A program made the translations under genes and the position numbers. A stretch of 64,000 nucleotides of DNA from Rhypophila decipiens (Eukaryota; Ascomycota; Sordariomycetes; Sordariales; Naviculisporaceae): the NCBI GenBank assembly GCA_033297075.1, contig MU858107.1:64819-128818 (forward strand), given 5' to 3'. The notes below the pieces were generated by a model. That model made no database searches, was not told the DNA's origin, and saw nothing but the letters and a program-made list of their open reading frames with translations. Below, piece by piece: positions 42,868-53,393 of the stretch (positions are counted from its first letter, which is position 1; every line of letters begins with the position of its first letter).

Positions 42868-44176
42868 CACGCATGGATTCTTTCACTTCACACAGGACAG
42901 TTTAATACCGCGGTACCCAGGCCGATGAACGGAGGGGCGTTTATAGCAGGCAGGTGTTTGACATTTGAACAAGCTCAAAGCTTAAGGGGCAATATGTGGT
43001 TATACCTCCCTATATAATGAGCATACATACGGATATATAAGAGCCATTTTGGCCGGGGTTAGGTACTAGGCTCTTCGCATAGCTCACACACATGAATGGG
43101 ACGGAATTCAATTTTTATTCCTTTACTTCTCTTGAACCTTTTATTCTTATTGCCATCCCGGCGTTTGGCTTTGTCTCATGATACCTTTTGTCAGCTTTAT
43201 GGTCTGTTACTTTCTCAATACCAATATCTGAACACAAGTCTTGACTGCTGTTTATTTTGGGTGAACATGTAAATGTTACTCTGAGGACTCGTGGACTATG
43301 GTACTATTTCTGACTGTGGATTTTTCAATTGAGGATTGCCGTGTGGGCAGCGAAAGCAAAACACAAAAGATTTACTTAAGAATGTAAATGTTAATGCCTC
43401 CCAGGTTCTCGTGTGCATGTTGGGAACAGTGCAGAAACCGTTACATGCTCGACACCGGTTAACGGGGCTCTCCTGGCCTCGCCACTAAACCACATCGTCA
43501 GTTGAACTTTGAGAACACTGTTCGGGTCCTGGTAGTGCGGGGATGGCCAGAACAAGACAACCAATGTTAACAACCGAATGACATTCGATGGACTCGACCT
43601 TGCCATTGCAAACGGCCCACGGTGCAACGGTTAAACAGAACATGCGGATACTTATTCGCTTATTCAACCATTCAAGTAAGACTCTGTTACACCCTCTCTG
43701 CAGCTTGGAGGCTCGCTCTCGCCCTTCTTGACTATTTGCCTACTTCCATGAACTTGAGTATATTGCTATGTGAGAGCACCGCTGGATACCAAACTGGGAT
43801 ACCGATCTCCCCGGAACGAGGTGTCCGTCTGAACTCGGTTCAGACATGTCAGAAACGCCACTGCCGGTAGGTTCAGCTGTTGAGGTGTTGCGGCTTTCAT
43901 TTTCTTTGTCAAGGTATGTCACGCTTGCAGAAATGTTTCCTTCGTTTTGGGTGTGGGTTGCAGTTCTAAAGTCCTTTCCAGACCCGGGGAGTGACTATGG
44001 GATGCTGTGGTGTCAGGTATAAATGAGTGGCTGTCCTCCGGGTTCATGATCTTCGTTTTCACTTTCATGAACTCAACCTCTTCTTTAGATCCCCCGGGCA
44101 CGTAAAACTCGGGCACGACACCATATTTCTGTATTAATATAACCAAGCCTTTCTAACAAATTACGAGACTACAAGT
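42868..44176. other. Intergenic holding a second SINE-like insertion
   Basis: Apart from the element at 43267-43393 nothing is supported. Frames at 43.4-44.1 kb lack domains. Confidence 0.5.
43267..43393 (+). mobile_element. SINE-like short insertion, copy B, with 12-bp target duplication
   Basis: A 103-bp body (43279-43381) lies between perfect 12-bp repeats ATGTAAATGTTA (43267-43278 and 43382-43393). The body is related to copy A, sharing CTGAGG at the left end, GACTATGGTACTA, TGTGGATT, ATTGAGGAT and an A-rich right end (CAAAACACAAAAGA). The target duplication differs completely from that of copy A, so the two copies inserted independently. Confidence 0.7.
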
Positions 44177-44496
44177 ATGAAGCTCAACAACATTGCCGCC
44201 TTGCTCATTACCCTCGCTATCGGGGTCGACGCCTCATGCTGGCACGACTGTAAGGAACGATGCTGCGGCACCTGTTTCCCATACTGCAATGGCGAGTGTG
44301 TCGGCCGTTGTATGTATGCCGTGTGTCCTGAGTATGTGCCTCCTCGTTCTCTCTCGCTATCCTGCGCATGATTGCAGCGCATCTGTTCTCCTGGCTCGGG
44401 TACTCTTTTTGGTTTTCTTCTTGGATGGATGATAACCTTGACTAATCTTCTGTCTTGATATTTAGCCAACCTACTATCTCGAATTGTGGCTGGTAG
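44177..44496 (+). CDS. Small secreted Cys-rich protein (10 Cys, 61 residues)
   Basis: Two exons (44177-44331, 44466-44496) encode a 20-residue signal peptide (MKLNNIAALLITLAIGVDAS) and a 41-residue mature peptide with 10 Cys: CWHDC, RCC, GTC, PYC, GEC, GRC, AVC and SNC. An even Cys number suggests five disulfides. The 134-nt intron (GTATGT, GACTAAT branch, TTTAG) joins VCP-D to QPTISNCGW. I do not recognise the family. Such peptides in fungi are often effectors or antimicrobial peptides; which applies here is unknown. Without splicing the frame would lose the last Cys, so the spliced form is favoured. Confidence 0.75.
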
Positions 44497-44892
44497 GATG
44501 AGACTGTCTGCATGTGCCTGGAAAAAACGCAAAGGCTATAATCTGGTTGTGGAGCTTGATGAAAAGTGTTTGGAGTTCTCAGTTGTGCCAAAAAAAACGG
44601 CGAAGGCGAGATTTCAAGGTTGAGGATATCCCACGGTAGTGGACTAACATCATTGGCGGTCGGATGCGTCCAAACTTGTTTAGATGCTACTAGTATTGAC
44701 GACATATGGTATCTCGTAGTGGTTGTTCAGCTGGTCCTTCCTGTGAAATCCAACCACGCCACCTTCCCTTTTCTCGAAGTGCTCATTCTCGCGCTCCTTC
44801 GACGCGTCGAAAAAGGAATATAGTTCATCTTTCACTTCTGCATTCAATATTCCACCACGTCCTTATAGATAAGAATCTCAACACATCTCAGC
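44497..44892. other. Intergenic
   Basis: Sequence between the Cys-rich peptide gene and the CorA-like gene; presumably the latter's promoter. No feature seen. Confidence 0.5.
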
Positions 44893-46498
44893 ATGGAAAA
44901 GTACGGATACGACAAGGTGATGGAAGCGATGTGCTCGAGTGATCCTCGCTTGCAAAAGTCCGTTCTCCACTTGCTGCCGCCGCCACCAGGGACGTGGGTG
45001 CCCTGGGCGCGAGCCCGAACTCGTGTCCTCGCGCTTCAACTCGGGCTTAACGGGCTCTTCGCCGAACCCGTAGAGTACACGAGCGCCCCAACACTCGCAG
45101 CTGACCTCGAAAAGACATCAGCATCAGCAGGTGAACCTTCGCGCTGCGTCTACCTTCTTGAGGGCCTTTCTCCGGAATTTGTTTCCCTTTTGGGGACGCA
45201 CTTCCATCTTCATCCCTCTCTCTTCATGGACCACGAGCGGCTCGTTCCTCACGGCGGGCGGCTCAAAAGCGACTCAAGCGAGGCAGGGGGAGTTCCGTAC
45301 CTCCCATCGACGATTCTTGGCCGGGATCATATTTCGCTCAAGTATCATGAGCCGCTTGTTCTTGGCACACGGCCAACCGGCTTCCGGAATTTGTGCGATA
45401 CTTCCGGGCGGCACATTGCCGTGACAAGGTTGATGGATCAGTTTTCGGACGTTGTTGTGTCCAGGCGGAAGTGTACCTTTTGGAGCAAGGACACAGAGTC
45501 TGGGGGTTGGACATGTGCGTTATTCCTCTTGCTGCACTCCTTAATTATACAAGAGCTGAGTGATGTTAACTGCAGCAGGTCTCATTATCTGCGACCCACC
45601 CATTCGCCGTATAATAGATGACTATTCCGGTCGCTCGGGCACTGATGTCGTTACATCTCCGTACGGCTCTGGGTACCCGGACTTCATGGCCCTGTCAAAC
45701 CAGATCCAAGCGTGGCGTGGGCCTCCAAGATCTTGTCTGCTCGACGACGTGCTGTTCTATCTGCAAAACCACTGCGGTCCGCTAGGCGATATAACCTCGG
45801 CCAAGACCCTGCGCGTTTTCGTCAACAAGATTGTCGCCAGTCACTTTCTCAAACTAGCAGAGTTTCTTCAGGCCAACATTGACAAGGTCCAATGGCACTT
45901 GTCTAGAAGACAGGACCTGGCGTCGTTTGACGTTTCGATGTCCGAAGGACTCTGGAGTGACGTGCAATCATGGCAGCGGCGGATTGCAGAGTATCAGGAC
46001 GATATCGGTGGGATTATGCTGCAGATGGGTATCCCACCGGACGGATTGCCGGACAGCGACCAGGCGCGAGACTGGACAGACAGCCATGCTGACTTTCAGC
46101 ACCTCTTGTGCAGGTACCGCGAGATAGGTCGGCGCACACAGGCTCTGTCCGACGCCATCTCGTCGCTTGGCGGTCTGGCTGGAAATCGTGCTGCTGCCAG
46201 GTCGGCGGAGCTGTTGGTCGAGCAGGCGGAGCAGGCGGCTCGGGAGAATAGAAGTGTCAAGACTCTGACCGCCCTGGGCATGGTCTTTCTTCCAATGTCT
46301 TTGGCGTCGTCTTTACTCAGCATGTCTGACTATTACCTGCCGGGGAACTCGTTGTTCTGGGTATATTTTGCCATCTCATGTCCTATGGTCGGGTTTGTGC
46401 TTTTGTTGTATTTTGCCGTGGAGATAAGACCCACAGCTGCTCAGGGTTGGTGGTCGAGTCTTGTCAAACGGACGCCTGCGGAGATGATCGAAGCATAA
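44893..46498 (+). CDS. CorA-like Mg2+ transporter family protein
   Basis: About 514 residues in two exons (44893-45514 and 45576 or 45579-46498). The N-terminal ~400 residues are soluble. A helical, charged region (RYREIGRRTQALSDAISSLG, RSAELLVEQAEQAARENRSVKTLTALG) leads into two C-terminal hydrophobic helices (VFLPMSLASSLLSM and FWVYFAISCPMVGFVLLLYF). This is the CorA-like topology common in fungal accessory genes. The GMN motif of true Mg2+ channels is absent between the helices; the position reads SMSDYYLPGNS. Transport is therefore uncertain. The intron has a tandem CAGCAG acceptor, and both choices keep the frame. The 3' end lies only 57 nt from the convergent DUF4360 gene. Confidence 0.8.
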
Positions 46499-46555
46499 TT
46501 TGCAAAGAAATGATATATAAATATTACATAGCAGATGACGACGTCTCGAAGGGAA

Positions 46556-47278
46556 CTAAAAGCATTGGGAGCATGCTTTACACGCTTGCCATCGCAGCTC
46601 AACCTGCTGAGTGAGCGGGAGGTCATCCATCCACCCCTCATCGCGCGTGTACGCATCCGACCTCATCCTGGTAAGAGACCAGCGATCACGGACAAGGAGT
46701 CTATCGCTAACACCAGCAGTATAAGACCTAGGTGTACACATCGAGCCCAACTCCCTGTCCACAGCTCCCTCTGCATTAAACAACTGCTCCGTCACGGTGT
46801 CCGTGCCGTTGAGAGTAGCCGTCGGCACGTTGGCGACCTGCGTGTCCTGCGAGCTTATTTCGAAAGAGGTGTAGAACCCGGCGCGTATCCCGTCTGGCAG
46901 CTGAAAGTATCCGTGCCAGCGGCTTTTGGTGATGGCGAATTGCCAGCCGGGCGGGTACTTCATTTCGAGCTGGACCTGGCAGTTCTTTGACGCGTCGCGA
47001 CTGGTGTATCCGGGGCCAGCCCATAGCTGGACGGCGTCGAAGGACAAGGTTATGGTCTGTAATATGGTAGTCGTGGTGTTAGCAATTTGGGAGAGCCATC
47101 AAAGGTGTATATATCTTACCGTTCTGTCCGGGGAGAAGCTGGTCCCGACTGTTCCCTGCGGACAGCCATTGCCGCTGTGGGCGACTTTTACGATGGTGAT
47201 GTCAGACGTGTTTAGTGCCGGTTGCGTTTGGGCAGCGGCCGCTGAGAGGAGGCCAAGGAGGGAGAGAACGGCACGCAT
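46556..47278 (-). CDS. Secreted DUF4360-domain protein
   Basis: Two exons (47278-47120, 47056-46556) give 219 residues. Exon 1 encodes a signal peptide (MRAVLSLLGLLSAAAAQ) and the conserved start KVAHSGNGCPQGTVGTSFSPD. After a 63-nt intron, exon 2 carries LSFDAVQLWAGPG, KNCQVQLEMKYPPGWQF and GYFQLPDGIRA, and ends with LTQQVELRWQAC plus a short tail. This order is typical of DUF4360, a family of small secreted fungal beta-rich proteins of unknown role. Four Cys of the mature chain are at the usual places. The start was taken at 47278 because only this ATG gives a signal peptide. Confidence 0.9.
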
Positions 47279-48554
47279 CTTGTATATGTTGGGAGGACGT
47301 TAGAGAGATGTAGGGTTTCACTATACAGCTGTTGTCGACATTTGCGATGAACGAGGCTTATCTATAGTTCTATATAGATCTTCATCCAGCGGTTCGTGTC
47401 AGCCTAGATTCTTCACATTTGCACCTACTTAAAACCCATTTGACCCATATTGAACTCTCATCAAGAGTATGCATGGTTATATTGCCGCTGTAGCAATGTG
47501 CGTCTGACATTGTCTGTACAGGCTTCCCGAAATAATGTTACCCGTTGCCGGGTAATATAGGGAAGGGACTTTGGATCTGTAGCCGATGTGGGATTGCAAA
47601 TCCTACTCGGGCTCTGAGTCTCCATGACTTTTGAAATCCCATTAGGCTCTATCAGTTCTTTGTTGGGGGCCAAAGTTCACTTGGTACTTGAAGATATTGT
47701 ATGAAAGAATGGGAAGCGTGTTGTCTATCGATGCAGCATGGGAATTGTGGTTCAAGAGATTATCATTGAGAAATGAGCAGCAATGTGTCTAGACGTTTCC
47801 ATCTTTCCACTTGAAGACGGAAAGCAGTGCAGAACAATCTCCTGCGCAGATCACATCTACCGCTATGAACACGATCGAGAAAATGAGATAGAGGCAACAA
47901 GAGCTCCATGGAGTCCGGATATGAGTAAACAGCTTCTGGACCAGGAAGCAATACAAAGCTGCCGCATGATCTTGACCCGCCAGAGGTATCAAGATTGAGA
48001 CGCGGATGGAACATGGAGCATCTATATCACGCACAGAGGGCTTGATTCCTATTTTTTTTTTTTTTTTGATACTTTACTGCTTCAGTGAATCTGAGGTCAT
48101 GCTGATTCAATATTGATGACTCCGGCGATTGGACGGACCTTGTTGGAGAAGCCAGCACCGCAGCAGGTCAAAGGCCTCCCCATGTCCAACCGCAAGCCGA
48201 AGGCCGTGCATTGTGACCAAGCGAGCTTTTCCTGCCTTTGTACCGTCTTCTCTTGCATCATTTCAAGACTTCAAGCGGTGGCAAGCTTGCTGCTGCCGCT
48301 GGTTGCCGTCATTGCTGGCTGAACGACTCACGAACATGACGGTGTATCGTCTCAGAATCGGTTTGGCGGCGGCAGCTATGACGACGGCCTTGATCATGGT
48401 TTATTGAAATCCATTCATGGGCGTCATCTCTTTGAGCACCATCGTGGCTGGCGAGCCTGAGCAGATAATACCAGGTATATAACTGCTCCCAATTTTGTCC
48501 TTTCCTCACTTGATCTCTGCACAACATCACCTTTCATATCCCACAAGAGTTTCA
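47279..48554. other. Intergenic, divergent promoter region
   Basis: Upstream region of the DUF4360 gene and of the heat-shock gene, with a run of T at about 48052-48067. No supported gene; small frames on both strands lack domains. I found no canonical heat-shock element triplet. Confidence 0.5.
48476..48482 (+). promoter_or_regulatory. TATA box of the small heat-shock gene
   Basis: TATATAA lies 79 nt before the upstream ATG (48555) and 157 nt before the ATG usually expected (48633). Its position allows mRNAs that include the first ATG. Confidence 0.55.
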
Positions 48555-49277
48555 ATGCGAGCGTGCCGAACAATCTCAAGAAGTCTACCATCCACCAAAC
48601 AACTTTTACGTCGCCTCATCACCACTCACAAAATGTCTCTATTCTGGACCCCCCGCTCCTTCCACTCTCTCACACCGAGCTCCCCATCGACCTCGTCCTC
48701 GTCCGGGTTCTCTTCCCTCTTCCGCATGTTGGACGACTTTGAGAAGTACGCTCAACACCACGTCGGGTCGTTCGGGGGCAGCTCACCTGACAGCACCCTT
48801 GGCGCCATTGCTCCCAAGTTCGACGTCACCGAGCGCGAAAACGAATACGACCTCCAGGGCGAGCTCCCCGGTGTTCCGACTGAGAACATCGAGATCGAGT
48901 TCACTGATCCCCAGACTCTGGTAGTCAAGGGCCATGCCGAGCGCAAACACACCGAGGGAGACCCGTCCCTTGCTGGCAGAATCGAGGGCAGCAGCGAGAC
49001 CAAGAAGATTGAGGGAGGAGACAGCAAGAAGATGAAGTCTTCTTCCAAGGAGTCGTCAAGCAAGAAGGAGTCGTCCAAGGAGGGAGAGTCCTCCTCGCAA
49101 GGAGAGACCAAGTACTGGCTTAGCGAGAGGTCGTATGGCCAGTTCTCGAGGGTCTTCAACTTCCCTAGCGCTGTCGACCAGAACAAGGTCACTGCCAAGT
49201 TCAACAATGGCGTTTTGGACATTACCGTACCCAAGATGGAGAAGCAGGGTGGTCACAAGAAGATTCAGGTCAACTAG
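48555..49277 (+). CDS. Small heat-shock protein (Hsp20/Hsp30 family)
   Basis: ATP-independent chaperone that holds unfolding proteins. From the ATG at 48633 it is 214 residues, starting MSLFWTPR, the usual start of fungal Hsp30s. An in-frame ATG at 48555 adds 26 residues (MRACRTISRSLPSTKQLLRR...), basic and without acids, like a mitochondrial presequence. The alpha-crystallin domain starts at KFDVTERENEYDLQGELPGV. It contains IEIEF and LVVKGHAE, then a Lys/Ser/Glu-rich insert of ~55 residues, and resumes at YWLSERSYGQFSRVFNFP to GVLDITVPK. The insert is typical of filamentous-fungal Hsp30. Intronless, as common for heat-induced genes. Confidence 0.93.
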   Translation: MRACRTISRSLPSTKQLLRRLITTHKMSLFWTPRSFHSLTPSSPSTSSSSGFSSLFRMLDDFEKYAQHHVGSFGGSSPDSTLGAIAPKFDVTERENEYDLQGELPGVPTENIEIEFTDPQTLVVKGHAERKHTEGDPSLAGRIEGSSETKKIEGGDSKKMKSSSKESSSKKESSKEGESSSQGETKYWLSERSYGQFSRVFNFPSAVDQNKVTAKFNNGVLDITVPKMEKQGGHKKIQVN

Positions 49278-50167
49278 GTTGATTAATTATGATTCGCTTA
49301 CGTTGATGCTGGAGGATAGGAAGTTGACTCACCGAGGAATATCGTTGACATGAACGGGCAAGAACATTGAGTTTGTACATAATAGTAATAACGGTTATTG
49401 ACTTTGTTCCATTCGCTGTGTCATGATGAATAAGCAATAACCAGTCCACGAAGAATACTTTCCTTTCACCAAAGCAGGGCAATTCGCACCTTGCCTAATG
49501 TATCACATTCATGTCACAAATTGCACATTTGAGGCTCCTTGCCGACTGGAAGATGATAGACCTTTTCCCGCGCTAAGACCATGCTGTTACCCAAACAAGG
49601 CTCTAGAGCGCTGTTCACACCATCCATTACTGAACTCCGTTGCCCGGCATCTGTTCTGGTTACGTGTTATAGGCGGCCATACCGTTATGGTGGTGGCTGT
49701 GCACACCGTGCATGTCGGGCATCCAGTAATGTTGGTAATATTCACACTCCAAGTGCACTGTATGCACTGTAAAATCGGGAACTGTGAGCGGTGTTACACA
49801 CCCACTCACCCGAATGTGCCACACGCTTGCCGTTCAGTCACCTACGGAAGTGCACTTTTGTCCAGAGAATCTCGGTGTGATGGATCCTGTGTGTCAGATC
49901 TTAAAAAGGACGGAGCCTGATCGTGAACTTGAACAAAAAGCTTTGGAACTTCTAGTTCGCTTCCCTTTCATGTTCTGCCAACCTCGGGCCAACTTCTTTG
50001 AACATCAGGCTTCCGGGTGAACCAGCAAACATTGCGAGGAACATATTCTTTCACGCGACGTGAACTAAAAAGGCACAAACAACCTCACGAGTCCACCAAG
50101 CAAATTTGCAGACCAAAACTATCCAGACAGACCGACATCACCAAAGCGAAAGAAAGAAGGACCCAAA
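49278..50167. other. Intergenic
   Basis: The Hsp 3' region and the upstream region of the next gene. A 140-codon frame at 49.5-49.9 kb is Cys/His-rich by chance and has no signal peptide or domain, so I do not call it. Confidence 0.5.
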
Positions 50168-51580
50168 ATGGCAAACTACACCTCCACCGGTCGCTATCGC
50201 GAACCAGCAAGCCTCTCTCACCATGGGTATCGCGACCCTCCAGTTTACAGCTCAAGCTATAATCGACGTCCGATCCACGTAATCGACAGCAGCAGCATAA
50301 GCAGCATCGACAGTGTACGCAGCATCAGTCCTGTTCGGGACAGACATCGAGACCGGCTATCCGAGGACCTGCTGAACAACCCACTAACTCGTCGCGTCTT
50401 GCCTGCTTTACTCTCCCGCTCGAACGATGCCGACGGAAGACCTCTCAAAGTGGTCATGAACTATGGAAACCTCTACCTGGACGACTCGGCTTCTGCTGAT
50501 CAAGTCTCGTCTTACTCGTCGGGCGGCTACGGAGGAGCACGAAGGAGCGGAGAGCAACCGAACACGGTCATCTACAACGCGCCGGGGAGTACCATGGCGA
50601 TTTCATCCTCCAGTACTGGCACGAGTATTCTCAGACGACCAACATCGCCGTTGGTGAGGACTGTCTCACCAAGCGATAGATTCTCCAGCCCCGAGAGGCC
50701 AAGGTTGAGGTTACCCTACCGAGACACACATTTCGGCCAGTCCGGCGGGTCAGGGTATCACCGTGATACCTATCACGGAGCCCGATCACGATCGCACTCA
50801 CAAGATCGGTACGGAGCAGGCCGAGAGCAGAGACGAATTACATACTATGAGACTGATCCGCCGTCCCCGACGTATTCCAGCCTGAGCACAATCACTTCGT
50901 CTACTATGTCGGCTTCTCCCCCGGGCCGTCATCGGATGTCAGGTGCAAATGGCCCGGGTGTTGTTGACATGATTGACAGACGACCTATGGCCATGTGTCT
51001 GGGTTGTTTCAAGACCATGAGGGTCTGTTCGAGTGGGTATTGCGCTGCTTGTGATTTCTTTCCTTCGTCTGGAACTCGTGGCTCAAATGGGAATACGTAT
51101 GAGAGGGAGATTGTTATTGAACGGGAGAGAGACCGGACGCCCACTCGGGTCTCAAGTTCGAAGACTGTTGCATACGGCTATGGCGGCGGCGCGGGTGGAG
51201 GTGGTGGTCACAGGGGCTCAACGTATGTCAATGATGATCTGGGAACACGGAGGATCAGGGGAGTTGATATGAAAGGTCTTGGCTCGCAACTCAAAGGATT
51301 GGGCATGAACGGGAGAAAGTCGAGGAGCAGAGACAGGGGCAGGAGCCGAGAGCGCGAGATTGAGTTTGATGTTGAGATTGAGACGGGAAGGGATAGGAAT
51401 AGGGATGCAGTTCGGGAGTTGGAGAAAGACAGGTTCCGAGCTAAGGAGCGGGCTTGGGAACGAATCGAGAAAGAGAAACGGCCTGGCGGGCCGGGAGGAG
51501 CGGGCTACGGTGCGGGAGGGATCAGGGCTCGGAACGGGAACGGACATGAGTGGGACTATGGCAGTGATTCTGAGTTTTGA
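50168..51580 (+). CDS. Low-complexity Arg/Ser/Gly-rich protein with CxxC motifs
   Basis: Intronless, 470 residues, not a recognised family. It is Ser/Tyr/Arg-rich at the N terminus. A compact cluster CLGCFKTMRVCSSGYCAACDFF near residues 278-299 could bind zinc (C-x2-C...C-x4-C-x2-C). A Gly run and a highly charged RE/ER-rich C terminus (SRSRDRGRSREREIEFDVEIE and further) follow, and the protein ends DYGSDSEF. The codon pattern, the single clean frame and the start context (AAAATGG) support a real gene. RNA- or nucleic-acid-associated function is suggested by RS/RE-rich composition only. It is followed in the same direction by another disordered protein gene. Confidence 0.75.
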   Translation: MANYTSTGRYREPASLSHHGYRDPPVYSSSYNRRPIHVIDSSSISSIDSVRSISPVRDRHRDRLSEDLLNNPLTRRVLPALLSRSNDADGRPLKVVMNYGNLYLDDSASADQVSSYSSGGYGGARRSGEQPNTVIYNAPGSTMAISSSSTGTSILRRPTSPLVRTVSPSDRFSSPERPRLRLPYRDTHFGQSGGSGYHRDTYHGARSRSHSQDRYGAGREQRRITYYETDPPSPTYSSLSTITSSTMSASPPGRHRMSGANGPGVVDMIDRRPMAMCLGCFKTMRVCSSGYCAACDFFPSSGTRGSNGNTYEREIVIERERDRTPTRVSSSKTVAYGYGGGAGGGGGHRGSTYVNDDLGTRRIRGVDMKGLGSQLKGLGMNGRKSRSRDRGRSREREIEFDVEIETGRDRNRDAVRELEKDRFRAKERAWERIEKEKRPGGPGGAGYGAGGIRARNGNGHEWDYGSDSEF

Positions 51581-51956
51581 GTTTGTTTGCTTTCTTCTTT
51601 CTTTCGAATTCTAGGACTTGCGTTTGTCCTTTTGCTTTTGTGTTGAGTGGGTTTGGTTTGGGCTTGGGATATGCTTGTATGACTTGATGATACCACCTCA
51701 GCTTTCTCAATCATGACCTTGATGACGCAGGCTCTATTTTTTTTGACTCGCCGATAGCACCTGGCTGTACCCATTGACTACCGGAGGCCATGTCCGAGAT
51801 GTGCATGGCCTGGCAAGAGGCCATGCCTTGCATCGACGTCAGACTGACACTAGCCAGCCATAGACACGTGGTACTTTTTGACGACAACTTCCTGTTTGTG
51901 AAATTATTTTCTGAGCAGTTCTAGAGCGGCCCAAGTTCATCAATACATCAACACAA
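51581..51956. other. Intergenic
   Basis: Short spacer between two genes in the same direction. No feature seen. Confidence 0.5.
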
Positions 51957-53021
51957 ATGGCGGCGGCAGATGTACTCCCATCATACGAGCAAGCGACCCG
52001 GTCTCGATCCTCCACTGCTTCGCCCTTTAGCTCTCGGTCTTCAACAATATCCCCCTTTCTGGAAGATACCGAGAGCACAGAACGCAATGGCATCCCCCTC
52101 CGCACCAGAAGGAGCATGGAAGACGAGCTGCGTCCTCTGCCCGACCGCTGGGCGCGCGAATTCGACCCGGCAACAGGACATCAATTCTTTGTCGACACCG
52201 TCTCCGCCCCTCCCCGCGCCATCTGGCACCATCCATACGACGACGACGTCTACATGAGCTCGATTTCCGACGCAGAACGAGAGGCTATTAACTCTTCCTT
52301 TCCCAACAATCCACATGCTTCCGTTCCAATACACGCATTAGATGGGCAAGCACATCATCCAAGATCCTTTGCAAGCAGAATAAAAGACACCCTAACAAGA
52401 CGACATTCTTCCGAGTCGAATCCTCACCATGACCGGCAGCTGGGCACCATCCCAACCGAAACGGAACAAGACCTGGAGAAGGAAATGCATCGGCAGCATT
52501 TGGTACTGCGCCGCGCAATGACCAACGCAATGAATACTTCGGAGGCGCAACTTCTAGGACAAGACGATTCGGGGACAAACGTGTACCTCGAACCACCGGG
52601 CCATATGTTTCCCGGGGTCGACACGGCGCGGGTCAGGCATCTAAGTCCGTACTTTAGTGAAGTATTTTATGAGCCTGATCCGGTGGACAAGAGTGACAGG
52701 TTTCCGGGCCCGGAGGGAAGGTATTTGCGTCCGAGGGGCGAGATGTACGGCTATGGATATGGAGGGTATGGCTGTGGGAAATGGGGCGGCGGTCGGTGGT
52801 CCAAGCCTGAGGGGGAACCGGAACGGGGGAGGACCTTGAGGAGGGGCGGCACAGTTAGGAAAGCGAGGAGTGAGGGAGGCAGAGAGGTGGATGGGCAGCC
52901 ATTGAGGATGAGAACTGGGTCGAGGAGTCGTAGTCGGGCTGGGTTCAAGAGGGGCTTGTTGGCGCTTCCAATGATGGCGCCCATGTTTGGGGGCATGGTG
53001 TTGGGGAGCTTGATGGTTTGA
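51957..53021 (+). CDS. WW-domain-like disordered protein
   Basis: Intronless, 354 residues. Near residues 58-92 there is a WW-domain pattern: LPDRWAREFDPATGHQFFVD followed by W and HHP, i.e. a first Trp after LP, the aromatic pair FF, and a second Trp with a Pro two residues on. WW domains bind Pro-rich ligands. The N terminus LPSYEQATRSR is itself a PxY-like motif. The rest is charged and probably disordered. A Tyr/Gly-rich patch (GYGYGGYGCGKWGGG) precedes a basic C terminus that ends in a hydrophobic stretch LLALPMMAPMFGGMVLGSLMV. That stretch could be a tail anchor. Specific function unknown. Confidence 0.8.
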   Translation: MAAADVLPSYEQATRSRSSTASPFSSRSSTISPFLEDTESTERNGIPLRTRRSMEDELRPLPDRWAREFDPATGHQFFVDTVSAPPRAIWHHPYDDDVYMSSISDAEREAINSSFPNNPHASVPIHALDGQAHHPRSFASRIKDTLTRRHSSESNPHHDRQLGTIPTETEQDLEKEMHRQHLVLRRAMTNAMNTSEAQLLGQDDSGTNVYLEPPGHMFPGVDTARVRHLSPYFSEVFYEPDPVDKSDRFPGPEGRYLRPRGEMYGYGYGGYGCGKWGGGRWSKPEGEPERGRTLRRGGTVRKARSEGGREVDGQPLRMRTGSRSRSRAGFKRGLLALPMMAPMFGGMVLGSLMV

Positions 53022-53393
53022 TGGTGGCCAGTGACGGACCGTTTTCATGCTCGGTTTTTATCAGGTCTCATGACGAGATCACGAGGCAATATATCGATGG
53101 AAGAATTGGCAGTCCGGCTTATGTTCAAGTAATACTACCATGACTTAAAACGCTAGCATATAGGTGCCCCTCGCAGTCGAGAATATGCCCTCCAGCCCAA
53201 GCTAGTCCCATCGTGGATGTTGAATCCAGCTGTCTGTCCTCGCAACGAGCACTCCAGAGGGGACCACCCGAAATGGGTTCCGTTATCCTGTGACATTAAA
53301 GTTCAAGTCAGTAAACACATACCCATAACCTAATCTTATACTGTAGCAACTCACCACTCGCACAGACTCCATTTTACACGATATGCCAACTCT
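53022..53393. other. Intergenic
   Basis: 3' ends of two convergent genes. No feature seen. Confidence 0.5.

Noticed and set aside
48150..48470. Heat-shock elements before the small heat-shock gene
   Set aside because: Only single GAA or TTC blocks were found; no three-block array with correct 5-bp spacing.
49498..49920. 140-codon Cys/His-rich frame
   Set aside because: Cys are scattered and there is no signal peptide or family motif; probably chance.
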